64,000 nucleotides of DNA from Calonectria ilicicola. Lineage: Eukaryota; Ascomycota; Sordariomycetes; Hypocreales; Nectriaceae. Under the pieces are notes generated by a model that saw only the letters and a program-made list of their open reading frames with translations, was not told the DNA's origin and searched no databases. Made by a program: the position numbers and the translations under genes. The stretch lies in the NCBI GenBank assembly GCA_020809705.1, contig CP085829.1, forward strand, positions 1,240,001 to 1,304,000, read 5' to 3'. Shown here piece by piece: positions 23,173 through 35,956 of the stretch. Positions within the stretch are counted from its first letter, which is position 1; every line of letters starts with the position of its first letter.

Positions 23173-24257
23173 ATTCTAGGAAGTGAGTATTTTATCATAT
23201 ATAATGATTTGAGCTAACTTTCTTTGTTAGAAAATCTCACTTATCAGACGCACAATGTGGCTTGTGAATTGGGATCAGTGGGCGCTACCATTTTCATTTA
23301 GTAAAACATTCTACCTCTACCAATAAACCTCTTCCTAGTCTATTAAATCAATATCAATGATAATTTAATTTTCTCGGGGGCCCAATTATGCTTGTAGTCT
23401 TGACTGCTTCGATTTTGATTTCGCCAAGGGTCATCGGGAGTAGCCACCTCTCCAGAGTTACAATCAATTGTAACACCCTTCGACCCGTGCTAGGATCACA
23501 ACAGTAACATTCTCAGTCTGAGGACTACTAGTAGCCCTAGTCAGACATATAAATGGACATCAGTGGAAATTTATGATGCATTTGAACAAGGAGGGCCGGT
23601 TACATTCTTCCAGGCCATAAAGTGGTGAAGAAAATACGGACACCCAACAGCTCCAGTCGGCAACACGACCGCATGGCACTACTTTCATTCGATCAAATCT
23701 GGCAATTTTCGATTTTTTTTTCTTCACAGTATCATTTTTTATAAAGTAGTATCGGACTCCAGGTATCGCAGTACCTAGGGTGTGGCCCGAAGGGAATAGC
23801 CGGAGTAAAGCCAAGACGGTTTGCAGATACCAACACAAAGGTACAATAGCATTGGCATCTTGGTCTCGCCGACTGGTGACCACGAGAAGAATCCGGCTTG
23901 TGACCTCGCGCATGACGGTGAGACGGCAAACTAGGTACAGTCTAGTTTATCGCGAACGATTTCCCCCGAACTCAATTTTTAAGAGCTGGAGCACGACAAA
24001 GTAGTTGATATACAAATTCACGGTCTTCACTGCAGCTAGCACCGGAATTACTGTTCTGGGGGCATTTTTGCCATGCCACTTTCAAATTCTAAGGTTTTTC
24101 TTTTGTGATCTTAAATCAGGATCCTTGTCTAAATACAGAAGCTTCTGGCAGATTCGAGTAGAACGCGCGAACATCTTGATTGGAATGAGTTTTATCAAAT
24201 AAACATTAGGCGTGTGCCTCAAGGGGTATTTAGAAATAAACGTCCCGTCTCCAAATA
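23173..24257. other. Intergenic
   Basis: Between the zinc-ribbon gene and the 3' end of the CorA-like gene. Only short motif-free ORFs are present. Confidence 0.4.
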
Positions 24258-26502
24258 TCAGGCTGAAGTATCATACCTGAAAGAACACATTGGGCATCCA
24301 TTTCCGGACAAGAAACAGTTCGGATCACATTGTGAGACATTGCTGGCTCGCTGCGTTTCCGAACCTTCATGGTTTGGCTTGAAAAACATAATAAGGTTCC
24401 TGATTTGTTCCCGCTTCACCACTACTCCAATGGGTATCCAGACAATGATTGTAAAAAATACGACTAAACAGACAAATGATGTGCTATTGATTGATAGAAG
24501 ACGTGGTATTGCATCAGGTTGCATAGATAAAACTGCAGATGCCAGTGCCACCGGCATGAACTAGGTGGAGAAGAAAAATACAAAGTTAGCTCAATGTGAA
24601 ATTGGGTAGTTTGAAATGCTCACAGCTAGTGCCATAACAGTGATGAGCTGCATAAAGCTGGATTTCTTATTTTGGACTTTGATCGCCAGGTGCGCTTCAA
24701 GATTAAGATGAAATAACAACTATGGCAGTCAGAAAATAGATACAATAGCTGAACTATATAAAACCTACATCTTTCTGGTAGCCCTCAAATTTGATTAGAA
24801 GAAAATTTAGTTCCTCTAAATACTCACCAAGATGTCTAAAGTGATCTTGAATTTCTGGCAAAGTTCGAGAACTCCGTTCAGGGACCGTGTAAATCATCTT
24901 CTCTATGTTACAGCAGTTCCATTGATTGAGGGTGCCCTTTAATGTTTGAGAGGTTTGTTCGAGTAGCTTTCTAGATTGAGAAATAAAATTGCCACACCGT
25001 TTTATAATTTGAGAATCTTGAATGGGTGCCGATTTTGTTTGTTGAGAACCAGTAAATGGACACGCGTCAATCTAGCCCTTCGCTATCAGTTTATCATCGA
25101 GTTTTTTCTAGGTATAATGAAAACAAATGTGAAATGCTATAAGCTTATCCTTTTACAAGGACTTACATAGGTATCAATTTTGTCCCTCAATTCGGTAACC
25201 AAGATATGCCACTGCCTTCTTACCTGTCGTAGACGTGGCTCTAAGACAATTAAAAAGTAATCTCGTGGTGTTATATCCAGAATGGATGCGTCACTCTGTC
25301 CGCCTGTGAGCGGATCAATATGAATGCTGCCGCAGCCATCTTCTTGCTCTTGATAGTCTGCTACATTTTCACCTTCCCCTTTAGCTTCAAAATATGTATC
25401 AACAAAGCAGAATGCGGCCCACTTTGAGTCGCTTGTGCCGGTAATGAGACAGCTGACTTGAGCTTCACACACGTAATATGTCTGTGTTGGAGTTACGGAT
25501 GTTGATGGCGTGGAGAGGAACCCTAGTTCAATGACCTTCCTTAAATTACCCCGCTTTCCATTTTCTCGCCCATCTCTAGGCGGGTTGTGGGATGATCCGG
25601 TCTTGAGGACGTAATAGGGAAAGTCAAATGCCAATTGAAATAACGGAGATCCATTTGGCTGCATTGAATTAGAACAAAATACTTCAAAGGTTATACGAAC
25701 TTACTGAAGGGATTTCTCCAATAAAACTTTTGAAATAGAGGTAGCGATACAAGGTCTCACTCAAGCCCCGTTTTAGGTGAATCGTGGCATTAAGAATGAG
25801 TGCCGCCATGGACCAGCGATCGATATCTGTGATAAAGCTGTCTCACTTAGTTTCATAATATAAGTCGAAGTTAGTATTGTACCTACATCACGAAACGGTT
25901 CGTGTCATGCTGGGGAAGTTGTTCATCTTGATCTTGTCCTGGTACGCTGTTAGCTTGAGCTGTGCCGATTTTCACATTGATAGCTGCCTAGAAATTGTTA
26001 AATAGGATGGCACCTAATAATATTTACTCATGGAGAATCTCACCCTATCTAATAGAGCCTTGTATAATTGATGCGGGCTAAGAGGAGCTTGGCATTCACT
26101 TGATACAACTGGACCTGTCTTATGACTTCCCCAATCATGGAGCATTGCTGTAGATTTTGAAGCGACGCCTGTGTATCGAGATCGCAACTCGATAATGGTG
26201 TGTCCAGGACAGAATGAAGTAACGATTTTTATCTGAGGAGTGACTTGATTAATGATTGCAGATTCTTTCATGAAAAATTCAATCTTTTCCTCGTCTGGAA
26301 CTTCCAAAGCGTGGCATTGATCAAGATACGGAATATATTCAGCATTCCTATGAGCGATGTGATTAAGGGTAGGTCTCCCATCCAAGCAAGTGCCCTTGTC
26401 TTGGGTTAAGTTGCTATACTTAGGCGAGTGCGTGGTAGATGGAAGATTCGATTTATTTTTGGATTTATTTTTGGATTTTTTAGTTCGATTCTTTCTCTTC
26501 AT
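24258..26502 (-). CDS. Seven-exon membrane protein with CorA-like C-terminal topology
   Basis: Proposed exons on the minus strand: 26502-26044, 25987-25897, 25826-25705, 25658-25167, 25071-24769, 24719-24624 and 24560-24258; about 621 residues. All phases close. Six introns of 46-95 bp have GT...AG ends; intron 2 uses a weak GTTTCG donor, so that junction is least sure. The N-terminus is Lys-rich and low in complexity. A soluble part carries IDRWSMAALILNA and PRDYFLIVLEPRLRQVR. A long helical stretch with EIQDHFRHLGEYLEEL follows, then two hydrophobic segments, ITVMALAFMPVALASAVLSM and FVCLVVFFTIIVWIPIGVVV. A long helix followed by two close TM segments near the C-terminus is the CorA layout, but the GMN signature is missing. 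Membrane localisation is likely; magnesium transport is not shown. Confidence 0.66.
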
Positions 26503-28079
26503 TTTGAGACTTCCTCCAGAGATTATGCGAGATTTAAATAGATTTAGTAAGTAGAGCAAAATGATGCGGTTGTCATTTGAGGGCCATAACGTTGTTATTA
26601 GATAATGGGAATAGTGATTCGAAGAGACTAGGAATGTCTAATCTTTAAATATTGAATTCATTCATTCATTCTCTGTTTGATAAAAGGTATGGAAAGAGAA
26701 GTAGTCTGAAGAATAGGGAAGGGGACTTTCAGGGAGGAAGTCTTGACTGATAAGTTGTCTTTTTTCGATAATATGACATAATCAATAGTAGGCCTCACGT
26801 TCGTCATTCAAATAACCCCCAGTGTCATCTTGCTGAGCCACCATCATTCTGCCTAAACATATGCTATGAGGAAGGGTGACGTGGCGACTGACAATTCTCC
26901 TTATCTGATTGTCACGAAGCAGCCTTCGATTACCACCCTTTTCGCGACAAGTAAGACAGCCTTATGATCAAATACCAAGACTTAGCACTCCGTGTCAGAC
27001 AAAAGTGCAAATTTGGGCAGCGATTATCTTCGATTGGATCTCTCAAACCCATCGGTCAAGCTCGCGATTCAGTATGATGACTTCTTCTAGGATCGTTCCC
27101 CAGTTTTTACGAATCGCAAGGTCGCCTAGTTGCCTCTTTCACAGCTCCGCCTATAGGAGAGAAGTGGGAAAGCCGTTGGGGTGGGCTTTTCGTCATCACA
27201 TCCATTGGTGAAATCAAGCGATATCGGCAAGAACCGCAGAGATTGAGGCCTTCTAACAATCCTACCCACCCAAACTTTAATTGATCGGGCGAAAAAATAC
27301 GGCATGAGCCTTCGGCTACCGTCGGAAAGAATTTAGAGCGTGCATTAGCTGCATTAGCTGCATGTGGCACTGCCTACGAGATTTATGATTCGGCTCTAGG
27401 ATTTATTGTCAATTAATGACCGATGCAACCATTTTGATCTTTTGATCACCCGCATTTAAATCATCAGTATTATACGTCCTAGAAATAGAGTGGAGGAGCT
27501 GAATGTCGATCAGAGGATAGGAACCTCAAAGCCACGTGGCTCAGATATTTAGCACACACGACTTCGTCCAAACGGTGCTCTGTATTATCTATCAAGTACC
27601 AGGGTACTTTAATGCACCATACGATCTCATGTTTTTTGTATGGAAATAATAGACTAAAGAATCTACTGTATTGAGGTGATGTAATCTGAAGCCGGTATTT
27701 TGTCTTGAGTATCTTCGTCTTAGTAAAATCTGTTTAGTTGACAAATATTCTCTTTTAGGTCCTGCCATTGGTACAATTCTGAATTGAAATTTATTGAGAG
27801 GAACTTTCGTTGGTAGAGTTTAGGAGGCATCCTGTGAAGGCCCTTTGTCTTTCCTCTGAGCTAGATCCGGCTCGGCATTAGTCTTGCAGCTTGTGGAAGT
27901 CTCGGGAAACACCAGTCGAGATGAGAATGAAATAAAACACCCCCAGATGGAGAGTTCAAATCTCCTAGGTCAAAGCAACACCGCCCTGAACGTAACATTG
28001 ATGGCGGCCAAAAAGAAAGTTGGTTCCAATCACTCAACAATGCTAGCTAGAGCAGCGACTTGCAAAAAGGAAAGATTTT
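26503..28079. other. Intergenic
   Basis: No supported gene. A possible degraded coding trace (ATG near 26863, and DYLRLDLSNPSV near 27030) is interrupted by stops and could not be assigned. A tandem copy of GCATTAGCT lies near 27343-27362. Confidence 0.35.
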
Positions 28080-28213
28080 GATCGCGGCAGGGATCGAACC
28101 TGCGATCCTTTGCGAATAACTTGTAAAGCAAATGCCTTCTTTGAGGGAATTAGCGGGGGCGGGGTAAAGGTGGAGCTTCGAAGAGCTACTTACAACCACT
28201 GGGCCACGCAACC
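28080..28213 (-). tRNA. tRNA-like element with an insertion in the D-loop (probable tRNA pseudogene)
   Basis: Read on the minus strand, a 7-bp acceptor stem forms between GGTTGCG (28213-28207) and CGCGATC (28086-28080), including two G-U pairs. An A box, TGGCCCAGTGG, and a B box, GGTTCGATCC, are both present. The T arm GCAGG/CCTGC is perfect. The anticodon stem TTTGC/GCAAA encloses TTTACAA plus seven extra bases, which may be an intron; the anticodon would then be UAC (Val). About 50 extra bases lie inside the D-loop, between AGTGGTT and AAGGC. That place is not normal for a tRNA intron, so the product is unlikely to be a working tRNA. Confidence 0.45.
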
Positions 28214-28729
28214 GGATTCGTTACGACCAGGGAATTATTTTACAATTATATGTGATCATAGCATTCAGGCTGAGATAAGCGAAACCTTCAGCCTATAGCA
28301 TTGTGCTTCGATTGTGTTACGCTAGAATTCGTTTTTGGGATGGTCCAAGTTCTGAAACACTCATTCCGTAAGTCGTAGAGCTTACCGCACTTAAATGCAT
28401 TCCACTTCCCTGGAATATGTTGTAGCACTGGAGAGCAACTGGTAAATGCGGCGTACTCTGGATACTTGACAGTCATATAATCGTTAGTGAGCCAATCACC
28501 CTGTACATGTCTCATTTTATGCAGTTCGTTCTCCATAATCACATCACTATTGATGGCGGAAGTGCGCGTAATCTTTGAAAGAACAGCTCCAAGATTAAAT
28601 TATTCAAGTCTATCCCAATGCCACAACTATGCTAATAAGAAGAAAAATAAATGAAATCCTAAAACAAATGAGAATGAAATGAGTCTTTTTTTGTTTCTTC
28701 ACAGCCCTCCCCTCTCACCGCATCTCACA
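28214..28729. other. Intergenic
   Basis: Downstream of the PDR transporter and upstream of the tRNA-like element. An 84-codon ORF (28288-28542, minus) has no recognisable feature. Confidence 0.4.
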
Positions 28730-31700
28730 TTAGCTCCGTTTTACCCCTGTTCCCCTCGGAACTCTACACAACCAGTACAAAGCAAATGCAGCAGCAATGT
28801 TAACGATAACGTAGACCCAAAGGATTCCAAAATCCCTCCATCTATTACCGTATGATATTTTGAATGTCTTTAAAAATTCGTTTGTCGTGCCAAAATGGCA
28901 ATATTGGCATGTCTCATTGGACGTGGGGTTAAGTAATGCTCCACCAGCGTATTGGGCGAATGGCCCCAGAAATTCGTCGCAAGTTAGGTTAGCCACAGGC
29001 TTGATAGTGAGGATCTCCCTCTCGGCACAAGTGACTCTCGCTCCATGTAGCGCGACACCCATGACTCCCTCAACGAGGTATGTTGTCGGCGAGGCGCGGT
29101 ACATGAACTTCCAAAACGTCGGCATGTCGTCAGGCCGGACGCCCACACTACACATCACATTAGCTCTTTGGATTTCCAAAATGGAATGGCTGTTTGAGCA
29201 TAACTTACCCGCAAAAAGCGATGGACATCATCCACATGAGACTAACCAAGACCGCGGCCACTTCGGGCATTTCAATCCAAGCAATCGCAAAATGAGAAAT
29301 GGTACACGCGAGAAGCATAAACATCCAAAGAAATAGGAAAATTAGGAAGCCTCGAATGGCTTGGTCGTTGGACGTGGTGTTTTGCACGAACCCGACAGGA
29401 TAATACCAGCAAAAGTATGCTAAACCGGCCATCAAAGTGGCCCAGAAAATCTCCACAAGAATGTTGGATAATAATAAAGCTAAAGTAAAAGAACATTAGA
29501 GTTTGTCTTATGCAAGCACAGAGCGAGAGGGCACTTACTGGTCCATCGATACGTCTTTGACGGTCTCTCTCTAACCTCGTACAAGTCTCGCTGAGGGACA
29601 AACATCGGCATGACTTGTTCGTTAATGTTGGTAAAAATAACCATGTACATAAAAATAGCATAAAGCTGATTTTGTAGGCCTTGAATACTGTTGTTTGCAT
29701 CAAAGCTGAACCCAAGGTATAAAGACTAGTCGACTGTTAGCACTGCACCAGAATATTCCTTGCACCTCAACTCACCGAAAGCCCGACAAGAACAATTTTT
29801 GACCAAATGTAATTTGGAGATCTCCAGAAGAAATTCCAAGTGCGATGCAGAACCTGCAAGAACTGGGTTGAGAATGAGGTGACGAATTCCTGATGCTGGG
29901 ATCTGTCACCCATTGCTGTTGTATGACCCGCCTGTTGGGTCACCGGAAGTGCATTGAGGCGGTCAAGCTCATCCTTGACGGCACGATATTCGGGCGAGTT
30001 TCGCCAAACCTCAGGCCAGTCAATGCTCTGTTCCTTTTCGTTATTTGACGGCTTAATGATTTGAAGCATGTACTCGGCAGGGTTGGCACTGGGCGGGCAT
30101 GGTGAAGCGCCATTTCGCTCAAAGTAGTCAAGAAGGGTCCTTGATCCCTCACCCAAGTCTAAAGTTGTGTTAGCGATGTTTTATCAGCCGTGTTTCAGGT
30201 ATCATACCTCCGAAGTAGACAGTCTTTCCACCAGGAGCCAAGAGCAGCAATCTGTCGAACCGTTGGAACAACATGGCAGATGGCTGATGGATGGTACACA
30301 GAATTGCCTGACCGTTGCTGGTAAGTTTTTCGATAAGGTCACAAATAGCCCATGATGTCTGCGAGTCCAGACCAGAAGTGGGCTCGTCAAGGAAGAGAAG
30401 CAATTGAGGGCGAGCAGCCAGCTCCACGCCAATGGTAAGACGCTTTCGCTGTTCGATGTTGAGACCCTCTCCTTGCACTCCAATGACGGCATCTAAGAAC
30501 TCTTGCATGTCGAGCATTTCAATGACTTGATCCACATATTGCAGCTTCTTTTCCTTGGGAATCTCAGCGGACTGTCGAAGGAGAGCACTAAACTCGAGTG
30601 CTTCGCGAACTGTCATGGTGTTGAGATGGAGATCTTGTTGCTGGACGTAGCCAACACGGTTTTGGAATGAGGCATCCGTCGGATTACCATCAATCCTAGT
30701 GTCTCCACTCACAACGCCCATAGTAACACGAGTCGCGAGGACATCAAGCAAGGTAGTTTTACCAGCACCAGACACTCCCTAGAAAGCATTAGCAAAAGTT
30801 ATACGAATGAAAGGCCTGAATCTTACCATGAGAGCTGTTGAGACACCGGGTTTCACCCAGCCATCTACATGATCTAAGAGACGACGATCTTTACCCTTAA
30901 TCTGAATGTCGTAACAAAGATCTTCCCAGTGGAATACCGAAACTCCTGCAGAAAGTCCGCTCTGGCCGTTTGTGTTCTGTCGCTTTTCTACAACAATCGG
31001 TCGGCCAGATTGAGCCTCGACATCTGCGCCACGTTTTGGGACGACGCTGCCTTTCTTAAAGACAAGCACTTCACCCTTGCTCCTTGGTGGCTTGGCACAT
31101 TCGGCGGCAATGATGTATACACCGAAAAGGCCGATAAGAAATCCGCATAGTATTCCGATGTTTCTAATGTCAAGTTAGCTTCAAACAATACTTTAAGCAT
31201 TTTCTCTGCACAAACCTCCACTTGTTTCCGTTGCTGTACTTAAAAGCCATACGGAGATATGTGTCACCGTTAACCATGAACGATCCGGCTTGGGCTCCCA
31301 CGGCTGGACAAATTTGAGACTCAGGGGGGAGCGACTCGTAGCCAGGGCCTGAAGGCACCAGCGTAGAACAAGGGAACTCTCGGCCGTGGAACTCATTAGC
31401 CATGAGCGCCTCAAATGCATAGGCAAGAGGATTAATGTAGTTCATCCATCGAGACCACCCGAGCATGTAGTCTGTAGGAATCGTGAAACCAGTATAGACA
31501 ATTAATCCAAGACTAAGTAGTGCGACCGGCACCATAGCCTGATGGGAGGTGCGGGTCACTGACGCGAGAGTGCGGTAAATACAAGACATTACCAAAGTCG
31601 TAAGATACGTAGCCAGGCAGAAGAAGAAAAAGTTGCCTGCCTCTCGTCGAAGATTAGTCATGAAATACACCACCACGTTCAACGTGAACATGTTGATGGT

Positions 31701-33662
31701 CTTGTATGGAAGATCAATCAGGTAGCTAGAAATTGCCTGTGCGGATTGGTGGTACAAGGCATAGCGGCAATGCTTTTCAACGATGGGACGTTCAGCATAG
31801 ACGGTGAGCACCTATGAGTTCAGTTAGCTAAATACAAATTTCTGTGAAGAGCAGATTTGTTTTACCTCAAGCTGACTAGCGAATGCATTAAACAGTAGCG
31901 TAAAGAAAAGTACACCTCCACGATAGTAAAAGGACGAGGCATCATTTTTAAGGTTATAAAACAAGCTGCCGATGACCAATGAAATAATAAGATTAAAGAG
32001 GAGAGCGGAAATTGTGAAGCCTGGATCGGCAAGCAAGCGCCTCCACCCACGCCACAGCGTGAGCCAAATTTGTTGCAGATAAGAAATGGTGTAGGGGGAC
32101 TTGGCGCGTTGGGTTGTGGCCTTTTCAGCATCTCGAGATTCGCTGAACTCGGCCATTCGCACAGCACGCGGGTGCTTTTGGTCGTACTGGCTAATTTCTA
32201 GGATGAGCAGCTTGCGGTGGTTGCTGGACATCCATTCCTTAGCGAATTCGTCTGGAGTTCTAGGGACTCTGCCTTCAAAACCCGGTTTGACTCGTCGCTC
32301 TTGAGGACTGGTCATGGAGGTCAAGAAGTCGGCAGTGGTTTGTCGCTCAGGGCCTGTTTCTTGTCAGATTGTGGGACTTGGCGACGATGTAAAAGGGCTT
32401 ACACTCAAATCCGAGGTCTTCAAAGTATTGTTTTGCCTCGGTGGTTTTTCCAAAGAAGATCTGTCTGCCTTCATACAACACGGTAACCCGATCGAAAAGC
32501 TACGAACCCTTTTGTTAGTTCATTCTCATGGATGGGTCTCAGCCTACTCACATCGTATGCAGACTGGGGTGCTTGGTAAATTGCGACCGCGGCTGCAACA
32601 TCGAGATAGTCGGCCTGAAGTCGCAGGGTCTTGCAAAAATTGACAGCATTACCACTGTCCAATCCTCGCGTAGTGTTGTCCCAGCATTGAAGCTTGGCTC
32701 CGGTAAGCGCAGCTTCTGCGATACTCACACGCTTGCGCTCACCGCCACTGACACCTCGGATGAAGTTGTCTCCAACACGAGTATCAATGGTGTGGCTGAT
32801 GCCAAAAATTGCCATCATCACATCCCTCATCATTGCATCAGCCTGGTTGCGGCTCACTCCTCCGGGGATATGACGGATAGAGTGCGCGCGCGCAGCAAAG
32901 GAGAGCGTCTCGCCGACAGTCAGATGCGGAATGTGCGTATCAACTTCGGCATTGTAGAGAACATCGCCACGGAATCGATTGCGGACATGCTTCGTGTCCA
33001 CACCTATTGAAGGTTAGCTGACAGTTCTTTCATTTTTTTTGTAGCATCCAATGAGGATCAGTCTCACCTCTAAAGTTGATGTATGAGTCAGAACTGATTT
33101 CAAGACCATGAGTCTCTCCTGCAATTGTCTTGAGAAAAGTTGAGCATCCTGCTCCTGGTGGCCCAAGAACGAGCAATAGCTCTCCCTCTTCGATGACTCC
33201 CTCAAAGTTGCGAAGGATATCAATCTTTGTCTTTCGGTTGTTTCCAAATATCATGCCACCCGCAGCGGAGAGGAGATCCAATGGCACGTCGATCGGGTTC
33301 TTCTGGCGCTCGACGCCGCCGGTCCCCCATCCATTGACATTGAGGTTCTGGAAAGCCACGCCAAGACTTCTAGACGGTGCAGAATTTGGATCAGATTCTG
33401 TGAGCTTGACAAAAGCTCTCACCCAGTCTTGGGCATTGAATTCAGGAGACTTTGGGTCTATGCTGCTTCCACTTTCTGGTTGGTATGCGTTTATGTAGTG
33501 TCCTAGTGTTGTCGAGTATTTTCGAGCGAGGCTTGAAAGGTCTTCCGCTATGGTGGCTGTCTGGGAGCTCGCATCGACGTACTCACCAGCGGTGTCTGAA
33601 GCAGAATCTACCATGATATCATGATAGACCTCACCACCCGAGGGGTCTTTTGGCGACGCCAT
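28730..33662 (-). CDS. PDR-type (ABCG) full-length ABC multidrug transporter
   Basis: Eleven exons: 33662-33068, 33003-32552, 32499-32403, 32353-31866, 31811-31216, 31163-30827, 30778-30208, 30158-29776, 29725-29539, 29479-29209, 29147-28730. Introns of about 46-64 bp all close in phase, giving 1464 residues, the usual PDR length. Order is NBD1-TMD1-NBD2-TMD2. NBD1 has the fungal-type Walker [10 protein letters not shown] (Cys for Lys), signature [10 protein letters not shown] and [13 protein letters not shown]2 has the canonical GVSGAGKTT (from about 856), the degenerate signature [14 protein letters not shown], and Walker [15 protein letters not shown]. Each TMD has about six helices, and a Cys-rich extracellular loop (CDEF...CQYC) precedes the last helix. 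One ATP site is thus expected to be degenerate, as usual in this family. It acts at the plasma membrane in efflux of lipophilic toxicants or metabolites; substrate unknown. Confidence 0.95.
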
Positions 33663-35956
33663 CCTTGCACCAGCTTTCCCGCTAGGGCAGATTAATCTGG
33701 TGGATTATCCAAGGAAATTTATTTGTTGTTTATTGCCTTTAAGGCTATGTTGGCTTACAAAAGAATTATAATACTCAAACGCTTGCGGAGCCGAACTTTT
33801 AAGTATCGGCCATTGATTGCTTCAGTGTTCGAGGCCCCCAATCCATAATCTCGCTCGGATGTTGAGTAGCAAACCAATCGCCGTTGATTGTCCGATTATT
33901 TCGCCTTCTCGGGTCTCGCGGAAATTTTGAGAGGCAAATCACAATGTCACATACCTGAATCGTCACGGTGGGAACTAAGACAGTTCACCAACAGCGGCGA
34001 AGTCACAAGCCGCCCGCTCATGCCAATCAGGTTGTTCGAATGACATCAGATCATGGTTTTTTTTTTTCATCAGATCAAAGTTCGGTTTGATGGATGGCCT
34101 CATCAATTGACGCATCTTGATGATAAGTTCATCAGTGCCAGCATGCGCCATGATCACAGCCGCCTTCTCTTGTCGCGATCCAGACGTCTATCAGGTTTCC
34201 ATCCCGACACAAAAAGAATATGGCCTTCATTTTCTATACGAATTCATGTGCGGAAGATGCCGTGGGTTCTGGGCGGAGGTGAATCGGCAAATTGACATCT
34301 CGTTCTACATGTTTCAACACATCAAACGGTTAGTTGGCCTCGCTAATCTGGATCGAATCACATGACAATCAACTCGCTTCGTCTTCGCAACAGAAACTTA
34401 TGATGCGTGATACGAAGAGCCTTTTCAACAAAAAAAATTTGTTGGCCACGGGTACGGCACCCCATCACCAATTCTTTCTAAAAACTTGAACCGAGGATGC
34501 ATTTGACTTTTGCGTGATGCAGGCAATTGCACTAATGCTCTGTGATTCCAGTGACGCTAGGTGCAAGATATGCCGGCCGGCAGTTTAATTACGCAATAAC
34601 GGTGGTTCCTACGACGCTAATTTGCGGGATGCGGTGACTATTTAGGACCAAAAGCAAAGCGTAGCTTCCTGATAGGCAAAGACTTTTGAATTGTCAATGT
34701 TCCTATCAATGATTTCCCTACTAGTTGCTCATAGCCCACTGTGGGTCAAGCTGCAAGCGAAGCGGCAGGCAGGCATCACCACCGAGCCGGAGGCTTGTGG
34801 TGAGTTTTAGAATCAGATGATATCCAAATTAGGCGGACCCGAAAGTATTCCTGAACAAAGACAACAAGAGGTTGAACCTCGGGAAATAGTTCGCTTTTAC
34901 TTTCGTCCGTATGTTTCCAGAGTTGCAGTATACGATACTACAATCACTATCTAGCACATATCTCAGTGTATCTGGACATCATTTGCCATTCAGCGTGCTC
35001 CTCACACATCTAGGCTTGGCAGACGTTGGGATGCAGGTCCCACTGCGTATGAGATATGGACCAAGGGGGATCACAAACAGTTTTACTCCTTCGGGCAAAG
35101 TGTGAAGGGTCCTTTAATTCACGTGATAAGAGCGCCTTATCGTTAGCGTACCTGCATTGCCCCCCCAGTGATGCAAAACGGTCATATTCTCGGTGAAACA
35201 CATTGCGCACCAGCACTGCAGAGAGGTAAGAAAACGGTTGTATGATGCGGAGATAAGTAGAAACCCAGATGTCTGGTATCTAGGTTAGTGAGTGGTCCAG
35301 GTTCAGATGGCTCTGAGACTGATGAAGAAATTTTTCATGCCCAGAAAAAGGAGGTTCCTACCCTACAGTACAAAAAATCTGGAAAGATAGGGATTCAGCT
35401 TCGACATAGGAATCTTTATTGTGTACGAAAACAATATTGGCTGTTTAAAAATACAATTCCTTTGAATTTCTGTGGAATTTGCTACAACACACTGGATCTT
35501 AAGGTTTGGAGGTTATGGATCAACATATCATGTGGCGTTTTTAGGAGCAATCACTCGGAGAGTTTACGCAACTGGCCCGAATAGCTGTCTGTTACAACTC
35601 AACCATCTCTGAATGGTGGACTACTCCAAGAACGTCTTGGGCCCCTTCTAGATCTCACCGTGGCCTCGGCAGTGATTGAGGTAGGCAGACAAAACCTTGC
35701 ACATGACAGAGATGATGCAATCGCCAAGCAATGACAATTATCTGGTCCGTGGCGCGCCCGGTTGTGGTTTGGCGCCAAGTTCGTGAACCGAGGTTGGGAC
35801 CCACAAAGAGCCGACAAGGGAGGCCTATATCCCCATCGTGGATCAGCCAGTGTGTCCCTGATTTGGTTACTCCGTCTGCGTGTGGCTTTGGTGTGCATAC
35901 ATTCCTTTGTAGAGAGAAAGAAAGAAAGAAAGAAAGAAGAGAAAAATCTTGTCGTC
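33663..35956. other. Long intergenic region
   Basis: About 2.3 kb between the divergent PDR gene and the thioesterase gene. No gene is supported. ORFs of 60-98 codons have no motif. The first kilobase probably holds the PDR promoter. Confidence 0.4.
35911..35943 (+). repeat. (GAAA)n purine microsatellite
   Basis: Five to six GAAA units with AGAG edges, ending about 14 bp before the thioesterase ATG. It probably lies in the 5' UTR or core promoter, where length changes could alter expression. Confidence 0.8.

Noticed and set aside
26860..27400. Possible degraded gene (MRKGDVATDN..., DYLRLDLSNPSV)
   Set aside because: Pieces are short, broken by several stops, and match no family I can name.
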